Notes: generated from the letters alone by a model not told the origin. Counted from the first letter of the stretch, positions 22,890 through 34,688 are shown. The stretch: DNA of 64,000 nt from Euphorbia lathyris (GCF_963576675.1 NC_088916.1:76959501-77023500), one strand, 5' to 3'. Numbers and translations: made by a program.

Positions 22890-25674
22890 TCCTAGTAGAT
22901 GGAACCGCAGGACACGCCATGACTCCTTCACTGATGTGAAGTCGAGTTATCACTAGATCCCGATGGAGCCTTCAGATAGAATCAAAACTTCATTCGTGAC
23001 ACACCAAGCCACCTATTGCTTCAAAGTCATGCCCTTTGGGCTTAAGAATGCGGGTGCAACCTATCAACGGATGATGAACAAAATATTCGAAGGAAGCAAA
23101 GGTGATAACTTTTCTGTCTATGTGGATGATATGATCATCAAAAGTACCACTATAGAGAAGCATGCGGATGATATAAAGGAGGTACTGGGCGTACTCCGAC
23201 ATCACAACATTAAATTGAATCCGGAGAAATGTACCTTTGGAGCGACATATGGAAAATTCTTAGGATTCATGATCAGCCAGAAGGGAGTGAGCCCAAACCC
23301 CGACAAGATCAAAGCAGTCTTGGAAATGAAAGCGCCGCAGAATATTAGGGAAGTGCAACGTCTTAACGGGCGTATCGTAGCCTTGGGCAGGTTTATCTCA
23401 TGTTTAGCTCGACGATGCCAACCCTTTTATAAAGTGATCAAGAAGCAAAAGGCGTTCGAATGGAACGAGGATTGTGAGAAAGCCTTCCAGGGGATCAAAC
23501 GGTTTCTCACGGAACCACCCCTAATGAGTCGACCCTTGAAAGGTGAGAATCTCTACATGTATGTCTTAGTTACAGATAAAGCCGTTTGCACGGTCATGAT
23601 AAGGGAAGAAGAGGGCCAGCAATATCCTATCTATTACGTGAGCAAAGTATTAAAGGATGTTGAAACCCGATATTCCAAGCTGGATAAAATGGCACTGGCC
23701 GTCGTCACCACCTCCATACGCCTCAGGCCTTACTTTCAAGCTCATACTGTCATAGTTCGTACAAGCATATCAATGAGGAAAGTGTTGCAAAAACCAGAAA
23801 CTTCGGGAAGATTGATGGAATGGGCAATCCGCCTAGGAGAGTTCAATGTTCATTATAAAAGCCGATCAGCCCTGAAAAGTCAAGTCTTGGCAGACTTTGT
23901 GAATGAATTCACTGAAGAGGGAATGAATCTCCCCAAATCTAAAGTTGAGGAATGGACGATGTACACAGATGGGGCTTCTTCGGCAGAAGGTGCAGGTATT
24001 GGCATCGTGATCAAAGGTCCCCAATATATACGTAGCAAAGTTGGATTTCCTCGCAACCAACAATGCAGCGGAGTATGAGGCCTTAATATTTGGACTACGC
24101 CTGCTAAAGGAAATCACTCCCGAGCGGATCATAATCTACAGTGATTCCAAATTGATGGTCAACCAAGTGATTAAAAATTTCGAGGTAAAAGATGACATTC
24201 TTGCCAAATATGTTGACGAGGTTAAGAAACTGCTAAATCACCTCGAAGCCAAAGACACCAAGTGGGAATTGATCCATGTGCCTCGAGGATCCAACACAGA
24301 TGCCGATCACCTAGCCAAAATGGCTTCAAGCAAGGAGCATTGGGTGGATCTGCAATGCCCGTTTGAGGTCAAGACAGCACCGGCATTCGCCTCAGTGATG
24401 GTATCCTTACTCACGTCAGTGGAGAGTGATTGGAGATCACCAATCCGCCAATATCTGATAGATGGAACTTTACCTTTGGACAAGGAAGAATCTCGACGGA
24501 TAGTAAGGCAGGCGGCCTACTTCTCCATGATAAATGATTGCCTATACAGAAAGTCTTTTAGCCACCCCTGGCTGAAATGCATCGTACCGGAAGAGGGACA
24601 ATAGATCCTCAAAGAGTTACACGAAGGCACATGTGGAGCCCATGAGGCATCTGCCTCCATTTTGAAGAAATCCAGGTTAGGAGGATTTTATTGGCCAACA
24701 ACGGAACTTGATGCTCAAAAGTTAGTGGAGTCTTGCCATAATTGTCAGAATCATGCAAATGAATCACACACAGCTAAACACCTTCAAAGGCCCATCATCG
24801 AAGGTCGACCCTTTGCAGTCTGGGGAATTGACATCGTTGGACCATTTCCTCCTACCCGAAGACAGAGGAAGTATGTGGTAGTGGCTGTGGATCATTTCAC
24901 CAAATGGGTAGAGGCTGAGGCTGTCTCCTCTATTAGTGTTGAATGAATGGTGGAGTTCGTCAAGGATAACATCATAGGATGGTATGGAGTTCCCCACACG
25001 GTTATCACTGACAATGGAACGCAATTCAACGGTGAAGAGTTCAAAACTTTCTGTGAAAAATTGGGCATTCAGAACAGATTCGCCTCAGTTTATTATCCTC
25101 AATCAAACGGTATGCCGAAGTTACAAATCAGATGATCGTTAAAGGAATAAAGAAAAGATTGGGGGAGCATGATAAAAAGTGGGCGGATCAGTTAATGAGC
25201 GTCCTATGGGCGTATCGCACTACTCCCAGAACAGCCACAGGCGAGACGTCATTCGCCCTTTCTCACGGTGTGGAAGCTGTAATCCCAGTTAAAATACAGG
25301 TCCCAAGTGACAGAGTTGCATTCTATTGCGAGGATGAAAACAGCCAAAGATTGAAAGCAAGTCTTGATCAAGTGGAGGAAAAGCGAGAAAAGGCATATGT
25401 ACGTATGACAGCTTACAAGCAGCGGATCGTAGCTTATCATGATAAAAATGTCAAGCTTGTAAACTTGAATGTGGGAGACCTCGTGCTCCGCAAAGCGGAC
25501 AAAATCCAATCTAAGGAAGGGAAAGGAAAGCTGGGACTCACCTGGACAGGTCCATACAAAATAATCAACAAGATTGGATTCGCCACATTTAAAATTCAAG
25601 ACATGGAGGGAAATACGCTACCGCGTACATGGAATCTCCAAAACCTCCGCAAATATTTCGCCAGAAAATAGAAT
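22890..25674 (+). pseudogene. Tat-2 pol remnant (RT, RNase H, extra RNase H, integrase)
   Basis: RT begins in mid-domain and keeps PFGLKNAGATYQRM near 23033 and YVDD near 23120. An RNase H follows, then an extra RNase H (MYTDGAS near 23960, TNNAAEYEA near 24055). Integrase follows with an HHCC zinc region, D in WGIDIVGP near 24820, ITDNGTQF near 25003, and the glutamate region near 25112. Lesions: TAG at 22954-22956 (fits CAG to TAG), a frameshift near 24030, TAG at 24602-24604, TGA at 24944-24946 (fits CGA to TGA) and a frameshift near 25110 next to the catalytic glutamate. The last frame ends at 25671. More decayed than Tat-1, as expected for the outer layer of the nest. Confidence 0.8.
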
Positions 25675-26314
25675 GTAATCAAGGTCTTGAGTACTCTTTT
25701 TCCTTTAGTAAGCTTTTTTCCCATGAGGTTTTTCTTATTAAAGGTTTTAATGAGGCTCACATATAAGACCCGCTTGCTGTAATAAAGCGTATCACCATTC
25801 AATAAAAGGCAATTGTTCTCTTATTAATATTCTTTTTTAAGTATTTTCTTGTAGCAATATAAATATTCCAGCCTAAAAAAGAAGGGGGGCACCCAACGCT
25901 TCCCCAAACAAAAGAGTAATGCTATCACGACATAGCTACTTTTTCTCCTCGAAGATAGGAGAACAATCTCATGGGCGGATCAATCCTTAAATGATCACCA
26001 TTAGAGATAGAGTTAAAACATTTCTCGGACGCGAGATCTTTACACTCTCTTACATCCTTCCCAAAGAAGGGTTCATAAGTCCTAAGGGCGGATCGATTCA
26101 CCTCAAAGATAGGAAGCAAATCGATCCCCTAAGGCAGCTTAACTTCCTCTAAAGGAATAAACAGCTTCAAACCTTCACAAAGGTTCACACCATGGGGTAT
26201 GGCTGGCCACCTACTTCAAATCAATCCTCAAGCCTATAAATTTACTTGCACAAAGCATAAAGTAAACATAAATATTTATAGCAAGGATTAAAAATTGTAC
26301 TTAGTTTTACAAAA
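25675..26314 (+). other. Tat-2 post-pol spacer
   Basis: No gene is seen. GGGCGGATC words occur at about 25974 and 26089, matching the GGCGGATC words of the Tat-2 LTR. Confidence 0.4.
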
Positions 26315-28530
26315 CTAAACATTTACAGGAGCATCCTCCTTAGCATCTTTTACATTAGATGCGCCGTTCAATGGGGTTTCCTTCTCTACAGAAATAATTT
26401 CTCCTTGAGGAATGGTACCATCGGTTATCAGCTCCTCATTCTGGTCACCCTCCTTCGGAGGCACTTTATCGAGGTCCTCTGGCTCAAGATCGACAAGGGG
26501 TTTGCTTTCTTCGGCAGATCCATTCATCACCTTGTGAATCTGATCACGGATGTAGTCCTTGACTTCCGAGATTTTGCGATACTTAAGGACCACATCCACG
26601 TCAGGAACCACGAACTCCGGATCTGTAAAATCAATCTCAGGATGTGCCAGTTGGACATACGCCATGATCCACTCACCGTAGTAGTAAGCTCGCTCCCCTG
26701 CCAAAATCTCTATGTCCTCTAAGGCAGCTTCATGATCTTTAGCATCCGCATCCATTTGTTTCTTCAATTTAAGGATCTCAGCATCCTTTAGAGCAATGGC
26801 GGACGCAGCGTTCGAATTGGCAGCGACGATCTCCTTCTCCAACCTTTCTATGGTTGCCTTATCCGCCTCTCCTTGAAGGAGATCCGCTTCCATGGCACGC
26901 ATACGGGTATACCTATCAAAGCAAAGGCCCATTCAAGCGAAAGAACAACAGCAAAACTCTCCCCAAAGGAGATCACTCTTTCATCCAAAAATGCAAAAGG
27001 ATAGAAAGAACTTACCGTGAGAAGCTCCGTTTTTCCCATCTGAACATGGGCTGATCCCGGGATCTGGTTTTGACTCTTCGCCTAATTGACCAAGAGCTTC
27101 GTCCAGGTCATTGATGACGGATTCATTCCTCAAAGATCCCTCGTCACCATATTTGGCGGACCAGTAACCGCCTAGATCAGGCTTCACCATCTGCACAAAG
27201 ATTGGAAGGTCAAAACTTAGATTCACAATGCGGAAAAAAGGAAAAATCAAAGCAGCTTACCTGTTCTTTCTCCACAGTGGGCATCGCGGATCTCATGGCA
27301 TCCGCCATAAACTTTCGTCCGCCGGAAGTTGTAGGCTTCTTCTTCTTCTGCAGAGGAAGATCAGCCATTGTATCAGCGGGACGTTTTCCTGCACCCTTCT
27401 GGGGATCCGCTGCCTGCCCCTTCTTTCGAGCCTCATCCTCCTTCAGTTTCTTGCGTATCTCTACAAGAGCGTGACTGGCCTTAGACAAACCCCTGACAAA
27501 AGAACCGTAAAATAATCAAGGTTCAAGGAAAAACAAAGTTACCTTCATCAAGTTTTGTAAACTTCACATAAGTGATCTTGTCCCCTTCCCGGCGGATCAA
27601 GGGGATATCATTCATCATGAAGTCCAAGGCGTCGGCGTATGTCCAAGCCTCCGCCTTGACACTTTTCATGATATTCGCCACTTCCTCGTCACCGTCTGTC
27701 AATATACGCATGTCTCCAGCCATATGCAAGGGTTTGGCACTCCAAATCGACGGAAAGCCTAGAGACTCGCCCTCCCTTATCTTTACATAGAAGAATTTTT
27801 CATCCCAAATATGAACATTGGACATCTTGCCACTAAACGGCGAATAGGTTCCAAACTTAGCAAAGGTGTAAAAGGACTCGGCTTTTCGTTTCGTCGGTTT
27901 GTGAAGAGTTCGAAAGACTCGAGTGTTACAAAATACCCCTAAATTGGAAGCTAAATAACAATCCAGAGCTACATCTAACCAGCCATTTGGATGCAGCTGG
28001 CTGACAGTGATGTCAAAGTAAGCTAAGATGTCCGCCATCATCTTAGGAAGAGGAAGCCAGAACCCTCTTTCTACGTGACAACTGTATATAGATAAATACC
28101 ACGTTGGTGGACAGGCAGGTCGCTGATGAGCTTCCGCCAACATAGTCTCGTATTCTTTTATCCAAGGGAAGCGATCCGCCAGATTCGCTAGATCCGCGGC
28201 GCTCATACGAGAGGAAGTGGACTCCGCACGAGGCGCCTTTTTCCTAAATGGGGCTGAAGAAGATGCCTCCATCCCCGAAAACCACCTAGAATCTATTGCC
28301 GGAACAAGACGAGCAACGGCGACGGGAAGGTTCCGAATCCTACCTGAACGAGTTCGACCGCTATTACACGCCGAGTTACGCAACTCAGCTAAATCGCAAC
28401 TAACAGTACCTTCGGAAGAATTAGAATTCTCCAAAGAGGAAGAAGTCCAGCTAACTACGGTTTCGAAAGAAGTGGTCAAATTAAAAAGCTCAAAAGTAGA
28501 CCCAGAAGATGAAGAAGAACTCCTAAACAT
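26315..28530 (-). pseudogene. Antisense Transposase_28-type gene inside Tat-2, about four exons
   Basis: On the strand opposite to pol, a long first exon (28530 or a later ATG near 28270, to 27543) carries a domain that I recognise as the 'putative gypsy type transposon' (Transposase_28) pattern. It shows a RGFWLPLPKMMADIL motif near 28060 and a QLHPNGW motif near 28000. Likely further exons are 27492-27261 (basic), 27190-27016 and 26912-26315 (alanine/glutamate-rich probable coiled coil, acidic tail). Donors read GTAACT, GTAAGC and GTAAGT; acceptors end in CAG or TAG. Frame is kept across the middle intron but is one base off across the first and last. So either small indels have accumulated or my junctions are slightly wrong. 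It sits in the same place as the PMD gene of Tat-1 but is a different domain. Confidence 0.6.
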
Positions 28531-28812
28531 TCAGCAATCAAAGCAAAAATTCACTTACATGAGAGTTAAAAGCTTTGAAAGATTCCGAACTCTGGAAGAA
28601 CTCTGGGCAAAAGAACTCGATGAAAATGGGAGAAGAATGCAAATGCAATAGAAAGAGAAAGAGAGGAAGGAAGAAGACGATTTCTCTCCCCTCGAGCGGC
28701 GTGCCCATAACACGTGTCACCCGTCGATTGGCATCGAACAGAGTGACCATCAATGCAAGTCATCATGACGGCGCACGAAGAAGCTCAATAGCCCTAAAGG
28801 ACTTTAAAGGAA

Positions 28813-28827
28813 CTTTAAGGGGGCTTC
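28813..28827 (+). other. Polypurine tract of Tat-2
   Basis: CTTTAAGGGGGCTTC immediately precedes the LTR start TGATAACATT. Confidence 0.55.
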
Positions 28828-29348
28828 TGATAACATTGGGATATTATCCAAAGGATCAAAGGAGATATTCGTCTAGAACCGCCGCGTATTGATCACCTGA
28901 TACCGGAATGTTACGACGTATCAAGCAAGGAGATCCGATAGGCGGATCACCAAGACTTCGCCACAAGAGATCCGCAGTCAAACCTATGTGGCGATCCGCC
29001 ATAACCTCCCAATCCGCCAGCGGAACAGCTGAGCCGATCCCGCAATAAAGACCATTAATGAGCTATTAATAAGCTAACGGGCATACTTAAAGGAAACCAG
29101 TAACCGCCATTAATGAAGCATTAATGAAGACTTTCTAGTTACTAAAGGTTACAACTTCATGACTATATATAGCTTGCATCTCAAGCTATCAAGGTACACA
29201 TTCACACAATCCTAGAAACCCTGATTTGTCAATTCAGTTTACTCTTTCATACCTTATACTGACTTTGGCATCGGAGCTTCCCCCCGTCGAACCCAACGAC
29301 GCCCCCCACAGGGACGGAAGCTAATCGGAAATTCTCCACAAGTCATCA
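28828..29348 (+). repeat. 3' LTR of Tat-2
   Basis: It starts TGATAACATT and ends AAGTCATCA (TGAT/ATCA terminal pair), 521 bp. It contains several GGCGGATC/GATCCGCC words (about 28935-29035) and a TATA box (ACTATATATAGC near 29162). Size and layout resemble the solo LTR at 49880-50392. Confidence 0.65.
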
Positions 29349-29640
29349 AATTTATTATAATTTATATATAATTTATAATTTAGTATTATTTATATATAAT
29401 TAAATAATTGTTATTATTTATATATAATATTTTATTATTTATTATCATTTATTTATAATTCATCATTATTTATTATAATTATAATTACTTATATATAATA
29501 TATAATTTATTATATATAATTTATTATTTTTTATTATAATTATAATTATTTATATATAAAATATATCATTATATATATAATTTACTATAATTACAATTAT
29601 TTGGTGTAGTTAAGTTAAGTTAAGTTCAGTAGCATTCAGT
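29349..29640. repeat. AT-rich low-complexity tract
   Basis: Nearly pure A/T made of TTATATATAATT-like words. No gene is seen. Confidence 0.8.
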
Positions 29641-29705
29641 TTAATTAATTTAATTTCAGTTAAGTTAATTTAATTTAATTTCAGTAAAAAAGAACAGGGC
29701 CTTAG

Positions 29706-30208
29706 CAGATCTGGGCATGGGCCGGGTTCGGGCCGGGCTTGTCGGGCTTTTAATAAAATCTGACGAGCCCAAACCTAGTCGAGTCTGCAATAAATTGAGT
29801 CGGGCTCGGACCTAAAATATGAATCTCAAACCCGTCCGTCCAAACCCATCTATATATTAAAAAATACAATAAAAATGTCACACTAACTATTCTTAATAAA
29901 AAAAACAGTACACACAACACAATAGTTAATAAGTTTGGAAAAATTCTAATAAACTAATTGTCTATTGGTGGTAAGGTAAGTATATATATCATCTTATAAA
30001 AAAATATAATTAATTTATATTTATAAATTATATATATAGTATCGGGCCGGGCCGAACCGATGGAAAATTCATATAGCCCAAACCTGCCCAATTTCTGGTG
30101 AATTTATATGGGCTTGAGCTCGGACCAGACCTGATATTAACTTTATGTGTCCAATTTCGGCTAAATGCGTCTGGACCTAGACGGGCTCGTCGGCCATGTC
30201 CAGGTCTA
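29706..30208. mobile_element. hAT-like MITE (copy 1)
   Basis: Bounded by imperfect inverted ends CAGATCTGGGCATGGGCC and GGCCATGTCCAGGTCTA. The flanking 8-bp direct repeats GGCCTTAG (29698-29705) and GGACTTAG (30209-30216) match at 7 of 8 positions. Subterminal GGGCCGGGC-rich words are shared with copy 2 at 35129-35796. An 8-bp duplication is the hAT signature. No coding capacity. Confidence 0.65.
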
Positions 30209-30509
30209 GGACTTAGTAACCGTTGAAGAAGATAAAATAAGAAATATAATGATTCTAAATAATTTATAAAATTACATCTTAGCTAACCTTATAAGAAAAT
30301 TACACACAAGTTAAATGTCTAATGTTTTAACACGTGGCTTAGTTAGTATTCTTATTTTACATATATAATAGATTGGAAATTATAAATAAAAAAATCAAAC
30401 GTTACCTTTGCAGTTAAAGTAAGGATAAATGTTTGATTTAATCTGGTAGGAAATTATATTTTAATTGTTTAAAATATAAATATGTTAATATAATGTTAGA
30501 TATTTTAGT

Positions 30510-31811
30510 GGGTAATATACATATTTACCCCTGTATTTTTCCGTTTTAACATATATATCTCTGTATAAAAAAAACACATAAATATATCCTTATATTTTTA
30601 AATACGATAAAAATCTAACATAATAGATTAAACTTATTTGACTAACAGTCAGCCTCCTTATTAAAAGGACCTTCCATAGATTAGTTGACACCTATTTTAA
30701 CTCATTAACTGATTTTTTTTATAATAAAACCTTGTATTAAATATTAGAAATATCTTTGAGAATACATGAAATAGAAGCAGGAACATGGTTCAACAAAATA
30801 TGAGGAGAAGATAAATTAGCACCCCATTTTGCAAGGTTGTGTGCTGCTGAATTTTGAGTGCTTCCTTTATGGCTGAAAATGGCTTCTTCAAAGGATGATG
30901 CATCTTGGAGAATAATCTGGACAGTTGTGTCAAAGTAACTCACATCTTTGGCCCCATTGATAACTGCAACTGTGACCTTTCATCATCTTCCACATATAAT
31001 AAATGCATCGTCTTCCACGCAGAAAATCTCAAAAACACAGACCATAAAATCAAATTTTGCAGAAAATCCCAAAAACACAGACCATAAAATCAAACTTTCT
31101 CCACCTCCACCTCCACCATTCTCCGATTTCTATTGCCTCTGATCTCCACCTTTGTATGTCGTTCTTCACCGGCCATCGCTCATTGGCTCACCTATGAATT
31201 TTAGTTCTGGCTCTTCTTCCTTCCTATATCTTTCAACCAATTAAAGAATAAAATTAACAATCAAATTTTAGTTATGATTTGTTGTAATATTAAAGAAGAA
31301 ACTTAGCAGAATTTCAGTTCTGGAAATACAACTAAACACACATGTTGGTTTATTTTTAATTAGGATATGAAAGAAAGGATTTTCTTTATCACGAGAAGAA
31401 AAGCAATGGAGAACGGAGGCGGTCTGGAAGAGCTGCGGTGGAAATCGGAAGCGGCATTAGAACGACGGCGGTATAGATCGGTGACTCTGGATTTTGTATC
31501 GAACTAACAGGAAGAACAGGGAAGAATATAAGAATATATTTATGTACAGGTGTCAAACAATGAATAAGAGATATTTTTTATGTTTAATAAAAATATTAAA
31601 TTGATTAAGTGGAGTACAAGTGTCAAACAATGAATGAGAGGTTTTTTTTTTTTTTTTGTATTGGACCGTTAGTCAAATAACCTTAAGCTGTTAAATTAGG
31701 GTATTTTTGTTGGTATTTGAAAAATATAAGGATATATTTATATGTTTATTTGATATAGGGATATATGTGCTAAAATGAAAAAAATACAAGGGCAAATATG
31801 TGTATTAACCC
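30510..31811. mobile_element. Mutator-like non-autonomous element with long terminal inverted repeats
   Basis: A perfect 9-bp direct repeat TATTTTAGT flanks it (30501-30509 and 31812-31820), the Mutator hallmark. The ends are inverted repeats of about 130 bp starting GGGTAATATACATATTTACC. No transposase is present. The interior holds a reverse-oriented L1 RNase H fragment (30737-30943), a short local duplication (31019-31090) and a small plus-strand coding-like stretch near 31370-31500 that I cannot assign. Confidence 0.75.
30712..30950 (-). pseudogene. L1 LINE 3' fragment with RNase H-like C-terminus
   Basis: The minus-strand frame 30943-30737 resembles the C-terminal end of the RNase H-like (RVT_3) domain of plant L1 elements (an AAHNLAKWG motif). 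The strand ends in a run of A (T-run at 30712-30720 on the plus strand), as expected for a LINE tail. It lies within the Mutator-like element. No clear target duplication was found. Confidence 0.45.
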
Positions 31812-31901
31812 TATTTTAGTTTATATATATGGTAATTAGATAGGACTACTTTGGAATACAAAGAAATAATATCTAATCAGGGTTAGTTAAGAAAAGAGAT
31901 A

Positions 31902-32640
31902 TTTTTTTTTGACGAAAAAGCTCATTCACTAAACCAAATCAGAAGAAATAATTCCCTACAACTAAATCGGAACAGAAAAAGACACAAATTTGTTAGTATT
32001 GGACAGAGCATGTCGTGCAATGGCATGGACCCCTCTTTTCGCTGGACGCGGAGAAAAAGACATTGTATAATCGTGTCGACTACTTAAGAGAAACTTATAA
32101 TCCTGAATAATTGAACAAAAAACGGAGAAATCTAAACCAACGGAACTAATACTATTAACTACAATTAAGGAATTAGCCTTACGGGCAGGACTATTGTGGG
32201 CAATTGAAATGGAACTCGAGTGGGTTCAGTTTGAGCTGGACGCGAAGGTAGTTGTTGATAGTATCCAGAGGGAAGAAAGGGATCTATCTGTATTCAGTGA
32301 TATTATAGAAGATTGCAAAGAACTATTGAAGGACAAGATGTTTACTGTGTCTTTTATTCCTCGACTAGCGAACAGAGCGGCGCACAAAGTAGCGAGGCAC
32401 GCTCTTTCCAATGCTAGTTGTCATTCTTTTTTTGATAAGCCGATTTGGCTAATAAGTGTAATTCAGGAGGATATTCAAGCCTCATTAATTTAAGTTTTCG
32501 TTTTACCCAAAAAAAAAAACTACAATTAAGGAATCACTTTCAAAACAGATATTAATACAGTCTAAATAAACACACCACAATATAGCTTCACGAAGAGCAA
32601 GCGCCTCAATTTCCCTGATATCTTCAATTAGGAAATTATA
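31902..32640 (-). mobile_element. 5'-truncated L1 LINE, minus strand
   Basis: On the minus strand an RNase H-like C-terminal frame is readable (EALALREAILW near 32600, an ARHAL motif near 32025). A short 3' UTR and a poly(A) run (T-run 31902-31910) follow. The frame is split by a second L1 inserted in the opposite orientation at 32174-32517. The 5' boundary near 32640 is approximate. Confidence 0.6.
32174..32517 (+). mobile_element. 5'-truncated L1 LINE tail, plus strand, with 17-bp target duplication
   Basis: It is flanked by a perfect 17-bp direct repeat (32157-32173 and 32518-32534, AACTACAATTAAGGAAT) and ends in about ten A residues. The coding part (up to TAA at 32493) is the RNase H-like C-terminus of an L1 ORF2, with LALRAGLLWAIE near 32180 and an ANRAAHKVARHAL motif near 32375. 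This is a textbook target-primed insertion. It sits inside the opposite-strand L1. Confidence 0.85.
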
Positions 32641-33101
32641 CACTTAGGAATTTGATTCTCTCTCTACACCTAATACGCCCCCTATAAAAGAATAGGTTTT
32701 GTCTTGATTAATTAGAAAATTAATTATATTAATTTCCTAATCGGTTAAAACAAACACGAAAGAATTAAAATGATTTTTAATTCTAACCTAATTATAAAAG
32801 GAATTTTTTTTCTTCCCGCTAATCATGTGAGAAGTAACCAAAGCTGCCCCACCTGCACCATTGGATTCATAATCATGTTGACTTGTCAAGTTTCGGTTAC
32901 TCGGATTCACTTAGATTCGGATCACAATAAAATTCTCTGAAAATCTTCCATATAAGTTCCGATTGTTTGGATTCACTTTAATCCGGACCACAGTAAAATC
33001 CTCCCAAAATCTCATATATATATTCAAATTCATCTCCAAAATTTCTATACACAGTTGAGATCTTTTTCAGATCTCAATAGACAGCAGCAAAAGAGGAGAC
33101 A
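32641..33101 (+). other. Upstream region of F-box pseudogene 1
   Basis: No gene is seen. Two imperfect direct repeats of about 67 bp (near 32890-33020) share the words GGATTCACTT and AAAATC. A palindrome of AGATCT words (33058-33080) precedes the ATG. Confidence 0.4.
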
Positions 33102-33252
33102 TGTCTTCCTTGCCTGAAGGTTGCATAACAAACATCCTGTCGTTTACAACTCCTAAAACTGTTTGTGTTCTATCAATAGTTTGTTCCACGTTTAAGAATG
33201 TCGTCGAAGCCAACACCGTTTGTGAGAAATTCTAGCGACCTGATTATCACTC
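33102..33252 (+). pseudogene. F-box/PP2-B pseudogene 1 (exon 1 fragment)
   Basis: It starts MSSLPEGC and is a close copy of the F-box part of the intact gene at 48633. A TAG near 33232 stops it within the helix that follows the F-box. Homology ends near 33252, where it passes abruptly into flanking DNA that also occurs near 44625. No exon 2 or 3 follows. It looks like a truncated tandem duplicate. Confidence 0.7.
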
Positions 33253-33829
33253 CATAGCTCAGTTTCCTAGGTTTACCTCGTGGCTCAGTTTCTGTCCTTC
33301 TAGGCTTACCCCTCGCCTAGTTTCTATCCTTCTGTATTGGATTGTTTTCTTTGTTTAATGTTTGCTATCTTTTTGTAAAAAAAAGCATGAGTATTGATAA
33401 AAATAATCTAAATAATTAGATAATTCAATAAATGAAAAGATTCATAAACAATAACTATATAAATGTATTATTATTATTATTGTTATTATTATTATTATTA
33501 TTATTCATAGCTAACATAGATTTAGAAATAAAATTTTAACATACTTTTTTACTTTAATCAAGCTTCGAGTCCTTATTATATGTACTCTAACTTGAGGGGT
33601 AAAATTAAACATTATAGTCAGGGTCAGTTAGTATACAAATAGGTAGTAGTTGTAAGGTTAAAGTAATTTTTGGAATTTCTTCTGTAAGGCTTTCTATATT
33701 TTCTATATTTTGTTATTTCTATGTAAATTCTTTCTTCATTTTATCCTAATACAGTTTCATTCTTCTTTTTCGATCAACTATTTGTCAATCTTATCACAGA
33801 TATGAAGAGACAACAACAAAAGAGGAGAC
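33253..33829. repeat. Duplicated flank of the F-box genes (copy A)
   Basis: The segment 33253-33690 matches 44625-44935 plus 45765-45910 with small differences. Both end with a GTCAGGG(T/C)C(A/G)GTTAGTAT block. The middle holds a TTA trinucleotide microsatellite (33466-33505). An A-run near 33379 after an L1-like tail suggests an older LINE insertion that was copied with the block. Confidence 0.6.
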
Positions 33830-34688
33830 ATGTCTGCTTTGCCTGAAGGTTGCATAGCAAATGGCTTTTCGTTTACAAATCTTAAAACCGCTTGTGTTCT
33901 ATCAACAGTTTCTTCCGTGTTCAAGAACGTCGCTGAATCCAACATAGTTTGGGAGAAATTCTTGCCATCTGATTATCACTCCATTCTCTCCAGTTCCAAT
34001 TCTCCAGTGTCGTCGTTGTTGCCGAAGAAACAGCTCTTTCTCGGTCTCTATAACAACTCCTTAATTTATAGATACTTGATTGAAATTGAATTTGAATTTT
34101 GAAAATCCGAGTTTCTCACTCGCGAAATGGAGTGGAAATAAATGCTTCATGCTTTCTCCAAGAGATATTCAGATTATTTGGGGAGATTATTCGCCACACT
34201 AGAAATGGACTTCTGATCCTAACTTCAGGTTGGATTTCAATCTGATCCCCATTTTTCTTTTTTGTGATATCTAAAATAATGAGAATTCCTTCAAATTAAC
34301 CAGATTTGAAGAGGTGACGGAGCTTGTAAATATATCCCGGCTCCAAATGAACGAAAAAATTGATAGGAATCGGCTATCGACGTCGACAATGTACACAACA
34401 CTTCTCGTGTTCAAGCTCGACGAAAGGGCTTATGGATTCAATTTGCCAGTTGCAACGATGTTAGGGTTTAGTGAAGAAGAATTAAGCAGAAACCATCAAA
34501 TTGTTTATTTTGATGGGAGAACAGGATTCAAGCGGCAGCTAAGGTGGACTATAAATGGAGACATGGAGTCGTTGGTATTTGTGGAGCGCAGAGATATTTT
34601 CCATCGGCAATTGCCGAACGAGAGAGAAGACGGGTGGCTGGAGGTTGAATTGGGCCAGTTCTTTATGATACAGATTGAAAGGCGATAG
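33830..34688 (+). pseudogene. F-box/PP2-B pseudogene 2
   Basis: It contains the same three exons as the intact paralogue at 48633. Exon 1 starts MSALPEGC at 33830. Relative to the paralogue, roughly 40 bp covering the end of exon 1 and its splice donor are missing near 34050. The exon 2 acceptor reads CCG where the paralogue has CAG (near 34111). Exon 3 (from about 34305) keeps the PP2-type lectin-like region but ends early at 34688, replacing the last 35 or so residues. It probably makes no normal product. Confidence 0.7.

Larger units (their letters stand above)
22884..29348 (+). mobile_element. Second Tat-lineage Ty3/gypsy element (Tat-2), 3' part
   Basis: It starts within RT, directly after the Sirevirus LTR, and runs through RNase H, extra RNase H, integrase, an antisense extra gene, PPT and a 521-bp 3' LTR. 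It belongs to the same broad lineage as Tat-1 but differs in LTR, antisense gene and protein sequence, so it is a different family. The left half should lie beyond the Sirevirus left half, outside the window. Confidence 0.8.
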
